DNA of 64,000 bases from Parabacteroides distasonis (GTDB lineage: Bacteria > Bacteroidota > Bacteroidia > Bacteroidales > Tannerellaceae): positions 1 through 64,000 of the forward strand of contig JAFBIU010000018.1 in NCBI GenBank assembly GCA_021531775.1. The letters run 5' to 3'. Below the pieces are notes generated by a model, which saw only the letters and a program-made list of their open reading frames with translations, was not told the origin of the DNA and did no database searches. A program made the position numbers and the translations under genes. Of this stretch, positions 8,425-16,217 are shown piece by piece; position 1 is the stretch's first letter; the number at the start of each line of letters is the position of its first letter.

Positions 8425-9399
8425 ATGTACATGAAATCAAGAATGAATAGGATGGGATGGGGAGGACTGCTGTTGGGGCTCCTCCTGGGTCTCTGTGGCT
8501 GCACCCCGAAGGGGAAGAGCCTGCCGACGGTCTCCGTCACGATGGAACCCCAACGCTACTTTGCCGAACGGATAGCCGGTGACCGGTATCAGATCCATTG
8601 TGTGGTGCCGGCCGGACAGAGTCCCGAGAGTTACGATCCGACGCCCCGGCAGATGATCGAGTTGAGCGAGAGTGTGGCCTACCTGCAAATCGGCTACATC
8701 GGCTTTGAACGGGCCTGGATGCCTACGATTCGCGAGCAGAATCCCGATCTGCCGTTCTATGACCTGTCGCAGGGTGTCTCCTTGATCGAAACGGATGAAG
8801 AGGAGGAGGAGCACGCGGATACCCACGAATCGTCCGCAGAAGCCGTTCACGACCCTGATCACGACCATGACCATGACTTGCATCACGATCACCACCATCA
8901 TCACCACGGAGGTGTCGATCCGCATATCTGGAATTCCATTCAGGGGGCACGTCAGATTGCCTTGAACACCCGTAATGCCTTCCAGCAGATTGATCCGGCC
9001 CATGCAGCCGACTATGAGTCGCGCTATCAGACACTCCTGCAGGAGATCGAAACGACCCGTCAGGAGCTGGATCGGCTGCTCATTCCCTTAAAAGGAACCT
9101 CTTTCATCATCTATCATCCCGCCTTGACCTATCTGGCGGCCGAATATGGCTTGCATCAGCACTGTCTGGAGATGGATGGCAAGGAGCCCTCGCCGGCCCA
9201 GCTGAAGCGGCTGGTGGATCTGGCCCGGAGCGAACAGGTGGCTGTGGTCTTTGTCCAGCCGGAGTTCGACCAGAAGAATGCCGAGATCATGGCCGAGGAG
9301 AGCGGTTGCCGCCTGGTACGTATCAATCCGTTGAATGCCGATTGGAGCGGTGAGATGCTCCGGATCGCAAAAGCCTTGTCCGATGGAAAAGTTGATTGA
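8425..9399 (+). CDS. znuA: Zinc/manganese ABC transporter substrate-binding lipoprotein
   Basis: Periplasmic metal-binding lipoprotein of the ZnuA/TroA (cluster 9) family, 324 residues. A lipobox (LGLCGC, Cys about 26) follows the signal peptide. An acidic then histidine-rich loop at roughly residues 128-162 (EEEEEH, HDHDHD, HHHHHH) is typical of zinc-type members. Conserved pieces include the VDPHIW motif after that loop, IIYHPALTYLAAEYGL and the C-terminal ESGCRLVRINPL. It binds metal outside the membrane for import. TAAGTTTG at 8386-8393 fits a -7 element. The ATPase gene overlaps its end by 17 bp. Start could be 8425 or 8431. Confidence 0.9.
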   Translation: MYMKSRMNRMGWGGLLLGLLLGLCGCTPKGKSLPTVSVTMEPQRYFAERIAGDRYQIHCVVPAGQSPESYDPTPRQMIELSESVAYLQIGYIGFERAWMPTIREQNPDLPFYDLSQGVSLIETDEEEEEHADTHESSAEAVHDPDHDHDHDLHHDHHHHHHGGVDPHIWNSIQGARQIALNTRNAFQQIDPAHAADYESRYQTLLQEIETTRQELDRLLIPLKGTSFIIYHPALTYLAAEYGLHQHCLEMDGKEPSPAQLKRLVDLARSEQVAVVFVQPEFDQKNAEIMAEESGCRLVRINPLNADWSGEMLRIAKALSDGKVD

Positions 9400-10189
9400 A
9401 CTGTCGCAGGTAACAGCCGGCTATGGCAACAAGGTGGTGTTGCGGGAGGTCTCGTTGGAGGTCTGGTCGGACGATTTCTTGGGGATCATCGGTCCCAATG
9501 GGGGCGGCAAGACCACGCTCCTGAAGGTGATCTTGGGGCTGTTGCCTCCCTTCTCCGGCAGCCGGCAGCTCTATCAAGGGGGCCAGCCGGTAGATGCACT
9601 GAAGATCGGCTATTTGCCCCAAATGAACCGCATTGACCGCAAATTTCCCATCTCGGTACGGGAGGTCATCACCTCCGGTCTGATGGCCGAGAAGCCCCGT
9701 TTCCGCGATTTTACGGCCGCCCAACGGGAACGGGTGGAGGCGGTACTGCAGCAGATGGGGCTTGAAGCGTTAGGGGACCGGGCGATTGGGGAGTTGTCCG
9801 GCGGTCAGCTGCAACGGGTGCTCCTGGGACGCTCCATTGTCTCCCGTCCGCAACTGCTGATCCTGGACGAGCCCAATTCCTATGTCGATAAACGGTTCGA
9901 GTCGCACTTCTATTCCCTGCTGAGCGAGATCAACAAGGAGAGTGCCGTGATCTTGGTGTCGCACGACATCGGTACGGTCCTCTCGATGGTGAAGAACATT
10001 GCCTGTGTCAACGAGAGCCTCCATTACCATGCCGGGGCAGATATCTCGAAGGAGTGGCTGGGCGAGACCTATGCCTGTCCGATCGAATTGATTGGCCACG
10101 GAGATTGGCCCCATCGCGTCTTGCAGAATCATGCGCACGAAACACATTCCCACCAAACGCATTCCCACGAAACACACGTCCACCCATGA
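9383..10189 (+). CDS. znuC: Metal ABC transporter ATP-binding protein
   Basis: Cytoplasmic ATPase of a ZnuC/TroB-type metal importer, 268 residues. Walker A GPNGGGKTT is near residues 37-45, the ABC signature is LSGGQLQR, Walker B is LLILDEPNSYVD, and the switch His is in VSHD. The ATG at 9383 is chosen because upstream residues in the frame are a shadow of znuA. The C-terminus carries an unusual tail with eight His (NHAHETHSHQTHSHETHVHP), which may bind metal. It overlaps znuA by 17 bp and the epimerase start by 4 bp (ATGA). The permease subunit expected next in the operon is not here. Confidence 0.92.
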   Translation: MEKLIELSQVTAGYGNKVVLREVSLEVWSDDFLGIIGPNGGGKTTLLKVILGLLPPFSGSRQLYQGGQPVDALKIGYLPQMNRIDRKFPISVREVITSGLMAEKPRFRDFTAAQRERVEAVLQQMGLEALGDRAIGELSGGQLQRVLLGRSIVSRPQLLILDEPNSYVDKRFESHFYSLLSEINKESAVILVSHDIGTVLSMVKNIACVNESLHYHAGADISKEWLGETYACPIELIGHGDWPHRVLQNHAHETHSHQTHSHETHVHP

Positions 10190-11193
10190 AGATCTTGATT
10201 ACCGGTGCCAGCGGATTCATTGGCGGTTTTTTGGTCGAAGAGGCCCTGCATCGCGGCTATGAGGTGTGGGCAGGTGTGCGGGCTCACAGCTCCCGCAGCC
10301 ACCTGCAGGATCCGCGGATCCGTTTCATCGACTTGGCCTATGGCGATTTGGGTCGCCTGCAGGAGCAGGTGAGGCAGTTCTGCCGGGAAGAGGGGGCTTG
10401 GGACTATGTGGTGCACAATGCCGGGCTCACCAAGACGACCGACAAACGGCTGTTTGAGGAGGTGAATGCCAACTATACCCATCGCCTGTTGGAGGCGTTG
10501 GCCCAACCCGATTGTCGTCCACGCAAGTTCGTGCTGATGAGCAGCCTGAGCAGTTTCGGGCTGGGTGACGAGCAGACCTTCGAGCCGATCCGGCTGACCG
10601 ATCCGCAAACCCCGGTCACCGCCTACGGCCAGAGCAAGCTGCAGGCCGAACAGTATGTGCGATCGCAACACAGCTTCCCTTACGTGATTTTGCGTCCGAC
10701 CGGTGTCTATGGTCCGGGCGAGCGGGACTATTTCCTCCAGATACAGAGCATTGCCCATGGTGTGGATCTGAATGTGGGGCGGGTGCCGCAACGGATCACC
10801 TTCATCTATGTGAAGGACTTGGCACGGGTGGTCTTCCTGGCGTTGGAGCGGCCCGAGATCATGAACCGGAGCTATTTCGTGGCCGATGGCGATGTGCACA
10901 CCGATGCCTCTTTCTCGCGGCTGATTCAGGAACTGTTGGGCAAACGGTGGGTGCTGCATGCCCGCATCCCCTTGGGGCTGGTACGGCTGGCCTGCTGCTG
11001 TTCAGAACAGATCGGCCGATGGCTGCACCGGAGCATGACCCTGAACAGCGATAAATATTACATCCTGAAGCAACGCAACTGGATTTGTGAGGTTGCGCCC
11101 CTTCAGGATGAATTGGGTTTTCGGGCGGACTATCCGCTTCGTCGAGGCCTGGCGGAGTCCATTGCCTGGTATCGGCAGCAAGGATGGTTGTAG
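10186..11193 (+). CDS. NAD-dependent epimerase/dehydratase family protein
   Basis: Extended short-chain dehydrogenase/reductase, 335 residues. The NAD(P)-binding GASGFIGG motif lies at residues 7-14, the catalytic YxxxK is YGQSK and the preceding active-site Ser is in LMSSLSSFG. RPTGVYGPGE is the usual sugar-epimerase/dehydratase loop. Substrate is not evident; nucleotide sugars or sterol/flavonol-type substrates are family possibilities. Translation is coupled to the ABC ATPase by an ATGA overlap, but no functional link to metal uptake is obvious. The gene ends 7 bp from the convergent GIN-domain gene. Confidence 0.85.
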   Translation: MKILITGASGFIGGFLVEEALHRGYEVWAGVRAHSSRSHLQDPRIRFIDLAYGDLGRLQEQVRQFCREEGAWDYVVHNAGLTKTTDKRLFEEVNANYTHRLLEALAQPDCRPRKFVLMSSLSSFGLGDEQTFEPIRLTDPQTPVTAYGQSKLQAEQYVRSQHSFPYVILRPTGVYGPGERDYFLQIQSIAHGVDLNVGRVPQRITFIYVKDLARVVFLALERPEIMNRSYFVADGDVHTDASFSRLIQELLGKRWVLHARIPLGLVRLACCCSEQIGRWLHRSMTLNSDKYYILKQRNWICEVAPLQDELGFRADYPLRRGLAESIAWYRQQGWL

Positions 11194-11200
11194 GGCGATC

Positions 11201-11989
11201 CTACTTCACCTGTTCGACGGAACCCTTGCCGACGACGAAATTCTTGTCCATGGTAGGTGTGCCTTTGTAGCGGATCTTACCCTTGCCCACCACACTGGTC
11301 TTCAGGTTGTCGGTCGCATGGATCTCGATCGTGCCACTGCCCTTCATGTTGCAGTTGGCCTGGCTGACCAAGAGCCCCAAGGCGTGTATATCACCACTCG
11401 ACAAGACGTTGAATTTGCCCTGTTGGGCATTGCCCTGCTTGATGGTGATCGAGCCCGATCCGTCGATGTCGCAATCCACCTGGTTCGCCTGTACGTCGGC
11501 CACGACCACATTGGCACTACCGGTCACGTTCAGATCCAGTTTGCCCACCTTGACCGTTTTCTTGAACTGTATCAAACTGTTGTCGTTGGTCTTCACCTTC
11601 AGCTCGTCACCCGTCAATTCCGTGTTCACCATGAAATTGGCATTGCCATAGATGCGTGCCTCGCTCAGCCAGCGGGAGTTGGCCTTCACGACAAACTTCG
11701 TGTAATGATCCACCTTCGCCCCTTTGAAACCGATGGAGAGCATCCGATCCTTCACATCGATGTTGATGTAGGGATGCAGGTTACTGTCGATGGTGATCTC
11801 GATGGACGAAGGATCGTTCGACTGGATGTAGGTGAAGTCGATGACACCATCCATCTTGACGGCATTGAAATCATCGATCGTGATCTTCTTTGTGGTCAAT
11901 TTACCATCGCCTTTCACATGATCGGCGGCCTGTGCAACTACGGTCAGACAGCAAAAGAGGGCTATCCAGAACCATCCCATTCTTTTCAT
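11201..11989 (-). CDS. Exported GIN-domain (DUF2807) protein
   Basis: A 262-residue exported protein with signal peptide ending VAQA|ADHV. The rest is a head-GIN/DUF2807 putative auto-transporter adhesin-type fold: an N-terminal strand region (VKMDGVIDFTYIQS) followed by a right-handed beta-helix-like series of short repeats (LDLNVTGSANVVVADV, VDCDIDGSGSITIKQG, CNMKGSGTIEIHA). Function is unknown; family members are envelope proteins. A paralogous gene lies 98 bp upstream on the same strand, so the two may form one unit. Confidence 0.85.
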   Translation of the reverse strand: MKRMGWFWIALFCCLTVVAQAADHVKGDGKLTTKKITIDDFNAVKMDGVIDFTYIQSNDPSSIEITIDSNLHPYINIDVKDRMLSIGFKGAKVDHYTKFVVKANSRWLSEARIYGNANFMVNTELTGDELKVKTNDNSLIQFKKTVKVGKLDLNVTGSANVVVADVQANQVDCDIDGSGSITIKQGNAQQGKFNVLSSGDIHALGLLVSQANCNMKGSGTIEIHATDNLKTSVVGKGKIRYKGTPTMDKNFVVGKGSVEQVK

Positions 11990-12087
11990 ACGCTTTTTCT
12001 ATTTTAGTTGATATCTGTTAGTGGGCCGAAGCCATTTGCAAAAATAGAATTAAAATAGGTAACCCACACCGAATCTGCCCGAAATTC

Positions 12088-12912
12088 TCATCTTTTTTTC
12101 ACGCTGCCGCCACCCGAAGCCGCTTTGTTGAACCGTTGGGGATTCCCTTTGTAATAAATGTCGCTTCCTCCCGAGGCAGATGCATTTAACTCTTCGGTCG
12201 CATAGACGTAACCATCGCTGCCTCCGCTGCAATTGCATGCCACCTGCTTGACACAAAAATCGTCGGCCTCCACGTCCGATCCGCCGGAACAGTTGAAGGT
12301 GGCTTCGTCGGCCTGTCCCTTCAGATCCAGGTCTGATCCACCGCTGGCATTGCCTTCGAAGCGGGTGCAGGTCAGGTTGTCGAACGAGATGTCGGCTCCT
12401 CCACTGGCATGACAGATGCACTGTTGGAGGTTGACAGCCGGTTTCATGTGGATGTCGGCTCCACCGGAGGCACCTAACTCCAGGTGCTTGCCCTGCAGGG
12501 GTGTCGTCAGTTCGAAGTCAAACCCGCCGCTCATGAAGACACCGGTCAACTCCTTGGAGGTAGCTTCGATGCGGATCGAGGTAGCCCGGATAGAGGTGTT
12601 GGTCAGGGTTCGGATGATCAGCTTGCCACTTTCGATGCTGGTTTCGAGGTAGTCAAACAGGTTGGCATCGGTCGTAATCTGTAACGTGCAATCGTTCTGC
12701 TGGGCATATTGGCAGACGAATTGCTTCTCCGAATTCCCCTTCTTGAATAGGGAGAAGCCCTGATGTTGGCTAATGCCGACCGCGATCTGGTCGAAGGTGG
12801 CAACTGGGATGGAACGGGTTTCGAGTTTTCCGTTTCCTTCAATCACTTTGGCTCCCAAGGAGCAACAGGATAGGCAAAGCAAGGCAACTATCCATAATCC
12901 GAATGTTCTCAT
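12088..12912 (-). CDS. GIN-domain (DUF2807) protein with SGGSD repeats
   Basis: A 274-residue exported protein, paralogue of the gene downstream. The N-terminus is a signal peptide with Cys residues (LLCLSCCSLG), so it may be a lipoprotein. The C-terminal half carries six regularly spaced ASGGAD/ASGGSD/CSGGSD turns about 20 residues apart, one per predicted beta-helix coil, with acidic Asp on the same face. This could create a ladder of ligand or metal sites, but that is inference. Function unknown. Confidence 0.85.
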   Translation of the reverse strand: MRTFGLWIVALLCLSCCSLGAKVIEGNGKLETRSIPVATFDQIAVGISQHQGFSLFKKGNSEKQFVCQYAQQNDCTLQITTDANLFDYLETSIESGKLIIRTLTNTSIRATSIRIEATSKELTGVFMSGGFDFELTTPLQGKHLELGASGGADIHMKPAVNLQQCICHASGGADISFDNLTCTRFEGNASGGSDLDLKGQADEATFNCSGGSDVEADDFCVKQVACNCSGGSDGYVYATEELNASASGGSDIYYKGNPQRFNKAASGGGSVKKR

Positions 12913-13025
12913 TGTACGTTTTATTTTGAATTTATTTTTACTCTATTAGACGAGTGGAACGGGAAAGACGTTACATCATGTGGGCAAAAAAGTTCCCTGG
13001 GGGTTATTTTTTTGAACGGTTCATT

Positions 13026-13070
13026 TGTCAAATGTCAAATGTCAAATCGAAGCGATGGTGTTGTGTGCAG
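13026..13070 (-). repeat. Dispersed intergenic repeat, copy E (inverted, diverged)
   Basis: The reverse complement contains TCGATTTGACATTTGACATT and a degenerate GCACAC-type flank, matching the element clustered at 7.3-8.1 kb. TGTCAAA is reiterated three times here. Confidence 0.6.
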
Positions 13071-13076
13071 ATACTT

Positions 13077-13196
13077 AAAAAGCCATTCTGACTCAACAGT
13101 CAGAACAGCTTTTTATGCTTTTCAACGAAATAGTCTCCCGACTCTTTCCCTGCAAAGACTTGTTAACCTTAGATCTAAAATACTATGAAAAAAACT
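13077..13196 (-). ncRNA. Candidate small RNA with own promoter and terminator
   Basis: On the minus strand a near-perfect Bacteroidetes promoter (CAAA at 13230-13233, CAAAGATA at 13202-13209, 20 bp apart, read as TTTG-N20-TATCTTTG) precedes about 115 nt with no good open frame. The unit ends in a two-part hairpin (AAAAAGC/GCTTTTT outer stem, TCTGACT/AGTCAGA inner stem) with a T run. An internal GAGTCGGGAGACT stem-loop is visible near 13132-13145. Boundaries are inferred from promoter and terminator only; it could also be a leader of nothing. Confidence 0.45.
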
Positions 13197-13201
13197 CGCT
13201 G

Positions 13202-13233
13202 CAAAGATACGGGTCATTGGGATATTATACAAA
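13202..13233 (-). promoter_or_regulatory. Consensus promoter, minus strand
   Basis: Read on the minus strand: TTTG, 20 bp, TATCTTTG. This is an excellent match to the Bacteroidetes housekeeping promoter. No protein gene follows it before the hairpin at 13077-13114. Confidence 0.7.
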
Positions 13234-13301
13234 CACTATGGTTACAAATCCCATCACTACCGTTACTTTACCGTACAAATTGACACAAATCAAAGTAAAA
13301 A

Positions 13302-14288
13302 TTAGGCAAATCTATAGATTTTGGGGATTTTGTCGAGAATTTCGAATAATTCGGGTACTGTCTCTGCCCGGAGCATGGCAATACGCGTCTGCCGAAAATC
13401 GGGAATCCCTTTGAAAAGTGGCGTAGCCGCCAAATGGCGACGGATATGCAGAATGCCCCTCCGTTCGTCCAGCCGCTCGACACTTTGCAGCACCTGCCGC
13501 TTCAGGATGTCGAGGTACCAGCTGAAGGGTTCCGGCGGCAAGGGCTCTCCCGTTTGCAGGAAATGTTTCACTTCCCGGAAGATCCAGGGACGGCCAATGC
13601 TGCCCCGTCCGATCATCACCCCATCGACACCTGTCTCGTCGAACCGTTTGCGACAGATCTCGGCCGAGGTCACATCGCCATTGCCGATGATGGGGATCTG
13701 CATCCGCGGGTTGTTTTTGACAGCCCCGATCAACTCCCAGTCGGCCTCACCGGTGTACATCTGTGCCCGTGTACGTCCGTGGATGGAGAGGGCAGCAATG
13801 CCGCAATCCTGCAGCTGTTCGGCCAGTTCGACAATGATCCGGTTCTCATGATCCCACCCCAAACGGGTCTTGACGGTCACAGGCAGTTGCACGGCCTTGA
13901 CCACTTCGCGCGTGATCTCCAGCATCAGCGGGATGTTGCGCAACATGCCGGCTCCGGCCCCTTTGCCGGCCACCCGCTTGACGGGACAGCCGAAGTTGAT
14001 GTCGATCAGGTCGGGATGCGCCTCCTCGCAGATCCGGGCAGCCTCGACCATCGAGGGTACGTCCCGTCCGTAGAGCTGGATGGCCACCGGACGCTCCTCC
14101 TCGCTGACGTGCAGCTTCTGTTGCGTGCGATCTACACTCCGTATCAAGGCATCGGCCGAGACGAACTCCGTATAGACCATGTCGGCTCCAAATTGCTTGC
14201 ATTGCAAGCGAAAGGAGATGTCGGTCACATCCTCCATGGGGGCCAGCATTACCGGACGTTCTCCTAAGTCAATCGTTCCTATTTTCAT
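13302..14288 (-). CDS. dusB: tRNA-dihydrouridine synthase
   Basis: FMN-dependent reductase that converts uridine to dihydrouridine in the D-loop of tRNAs. The 328-residue product has the TIM-barrel opening MLAPMEDVTD, the catalytic-cysteine motif INFGCPVKR (Cys near residue 100), the SIHGRTRAQMY phosphate/FMN region, and IIGNGDV followed by VMIGRGSIGRPW. Length and motifs fit the DusB-like branch common in Bacteroidetes. It stands alone, downstream of the TPR lipoprotein gene, whose terminator separates the two. Confidence 0.93.
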   Translation of the reverse strand: MKIGTIDLGERPVMLAPMEDVTDISFRLQCKQFGADMVYTEFVSADALIRSVDRTQQKLHVSEEERPVAIQLYGRDVPSMVEAARICEEAHPDLIDINFGCPVKRVAGKGAGAGMLRNIPLMLEITREVVKAVQLPVTVKTRLGWDHENRIIVELAEQLQDCGIAALSIHGRTRAQMYTGEADWELIGAVKNNPRMQIPIIGNGDVTSAEICRKRFDETGVDGVMIGRGSIGRPWIFREVKHFLQTGEPLPPEPFSWYLDILKRQVLQSVERLDERRGILHIRRHLAATPLFKGIPDFRQTRIAMLRAETVPELFEILDKIPKIYRFA

Positions 14289-14303
14289 TTGTTGTCACCC
14301 TAA

Positions 14304-14340
14304 AATAAAAGGGTATGCCTGACCTGTCGGGCATACCCTT
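14304..14340 (-). terminator. Intrinsic terminator of the TPR lipoprotein gene
   Basis: GGGTATGCC (14311-14319) pairs with GGCATACCC (14330-14338); on the minus strand the stem is followed by TTTTATTTTA. It sits about 30 bp after the stop of the gene at 14368-16059. Confidence 0.8.
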
Positions 14341-14367
14341 CCGTTGTTATGAAAAAACTGTTTTGTC

Positions 14368-16059
14368 TTATTTTACCAAAGCAGCGAAATCACTGTTTGT
14401 TGCATACTTGGCAAATTCCAAGTCAATAGCAGCCTCCTTAGCCAACGACTTGTCAGCAGCGATAGCCGACTTCAAGTTGCTGACTACACCGTTTGCATCG
14501 TTTGTACGAGCAGCCACGATAGCCTTCAGGTAAGAAGTGATAGCGTCCGGATTGGGAACAGCATTCAAAGTCTGAGAAGCCTTGCTGTAGTCCTTTGTCA
14601 GGATCTGAGCCAAAGCTGCATTGTTGCTCTTGACAGAACCGAATGAGTTAGCAGCCTTCTGCCATTCACCCTGCTGCAGGTAGAGAACACCCAGAGCCTC
14701 GCTCAATTCAGCAACGCCAGATGCGCTACCGAACAACTGCTGAGCCTTAGCCTGGTCACCCTTTGTCAATGCGATCAAACCTAAGTTCATGTTAGCTTCC
14801 GGATTGTTCTTGACAGCGTTAGCCTTGTTGAACATCTGTTCAGCCTTAGCCAGGTCACCAGCACGGAAGGCCATCATACCGATGTTGTTCCAAGTACGAT
14901 AGTCGTTCGGATAGAGTTCAGAAGCCTTGTTGTAGATAGCTGTCTTTTCAGCAGCACTGTTCGTCAATGTAGCAGCATACAGAATCTCCTCTACGTTCAA
15001 CTCTTTCGGGTTGCTCTTGGCCAAAGCAGAAATTTCGTCGTCAGACTTACCGATGATCTCGATGTTGGCGATCAAGCGAGAACGACGCAACTGCGGCAAG
15101 ATCTCTTCAGCCAATGTGCTGAATACAGCAGAGATGTTCTTGATCTCCTGTTCGCGCTGTTCCGGATCCTGATACATAGAGAGAACACGCAAAACCAGAT
15201 CCTTATCCTGGATGTTAGACTTAGAAACCAATTCCTGGAAGCCTTCCCAGTCCTGAGCTGTATATTTAGCGTCAACCGGAACGTCGATCTTCATCTTCTT
15301 CAATTCCTTAGCCAGATACTTGCTGGTGTTGCTTTCACGTCTTTCAGCCAAGCCAGTGTTCAACTTAACACCACCATCCGGAGAAGCGTAAGCCTGGATT
15401 TCAACGGCTACGTTCTGGTTCGGAGCTTCGTCAGCATTCTTCACCAAATCCTTCCAGTCAGCGATCTCACCCTTCTTCAACTCTTTTGAGCGAAGTTCAG
15501 CCTGCTGGATCAAGAACATGATGTTGGCATCGTGAGCCTCTTTGATGATGCGCTGGAACTTGTCAGCTGCGATGGCTGCATTAGCTGTAGCTGCATCTGC
15601 CAACGCAGAAGTAGCGATGACACCTTCACCGATCTTTACATCGGGCAATTTGACAGTCTTGTTTTTGATCTTGGCATCGAAAGTCAGATACAACTCAGAC
15701 TTCTTCATGGCCGGCTTGTATGTGAAAGCAGACTTCATGGTTACGTTAGCACCTGCTTTCTGCGGGATTACCTGGTTGTTACCCTTTACCTTCTCACCCT
15801 GATAGGTATAAGCTGTACCCCATGCTTCACCACCTTCGTAGCGCAAAACCGGAGTAACGGTTACCACGGCATTCTTGTTGAACCACTTTGCCGGGAATGT
15901 AGCATTGATTGTTACCGGTACTTTACCACCAATGGCTTCCAACGGTTGCGGTTGAGCCTTGATGTACTCTTCAGCCAACGGTTTCAACTTGTTAGAACAA
16001 GATGAAAACGCGAAGATTGCTGCCAATACCAAGAAAGGCAATAAAAACTTTTTGTTCAT
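14368..16059 (-). CDS. OmpA-like/TPR lipoprotein
   Basis: A 563-residue lipoprotein (signal peptide with SSC, Cys21). Residues about 30-160 are beta-rich and Ala/Lys-rich. Around residues 220-262 an OmpA-like peptidoglycan-associated pattern is visible (VEIQAYASPDGGVKLNTGLAERRESNTSKYLAKEL). Residues about 365-460 contain TPR units (YRTWNNIGMMAFRAGDLAKAEQMFNKA, PEANMNLGLIALTKGDQAKAQQLF). This fits an abundant outer-membrane lipoprotein linking envelope and peptidoglycan or serving as a scaffold. A minus-strand TAGTTTTG at 16123-16130 may be its -7 element. Confidence 0.8.
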   Translation of the reverse strand: MNKKFLLPFLVLAAIFAFSSCSNKLKPLAEEYIKAQPQPLEAIGGKVPVTINATFPAKWFNKNAVVTVTPVLRYEGGEAWGTAYTYQGEKVKGNNQVIPQKAGANVTMKSAFTYKPAMKKSELYLTFDAKIKNKTVKLPDVKIGEGVIATSALADAATANAAIAADKFQRIIKEAHDANIMFLIQQAELRSKELKKGEIADWKDLVKNADEAPNQNVAVEIQAYASPDGGVKLNTGLAERRESNTSKYLAKELKKMKIDVPVDAKYTAQDWEGFQELVSKSNIQDKDLVLRVLSMYQDPEQREQEIKNISAVFSTLAEEILPQLRRSRLIANIEIIGKSDDEISALAKSNPKELNVEEILYAATLTNSAAEKTAIYNKASELYPNDYRTWNNIGMMAFRAGDLAKAEQMFNKANAVKNNPEANMNLGLIALTKGDQAKAQQLFGSASGVAELSEALGVLYLQQGEWQKAANSFGSVKSNNAALAQILTKDYSKASQTLNAVPNPDAITSYLKAIVAARTNDANGVVSNLKSAIAADKSLAKEAAIDLEFAKYATNSDFAALVK

Positions 16060-16217
16060 ACTGTAATTGTTAGTTTAATGTTACTATATTGATTATAATT
16101 TTTCCTTTAAGCCTTCAACTTGCAAAACTACTGTTTTTTTCTTTTTATGCAGAGAATTGATTCCCAAAAACTTTAACAATTAATACTTATTAAAGAATAC
16201 TTGCGTCCTTTGCCTTT

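Larger units (their letters stand above)
12913..13301. other. Intergenic region with repeat copy E and a candidate small RNA
   Basis: No protein gene is supported in these 389 bp. It holds inverted repeat copy E (13026-13070), a symmetrical hairpin (13077-13114) and a strong minus-strand promoter (13202-13233). A 99-codon plus-strand open frame across it runs into the end of dusB and looks spurious. Confidence 0.6.

Noticed and set aside
13115-13414. 99-codon plus-strand gene
   Set aside because: Antisense to the candidate small RNA and to the end of dusB; no homology seen.
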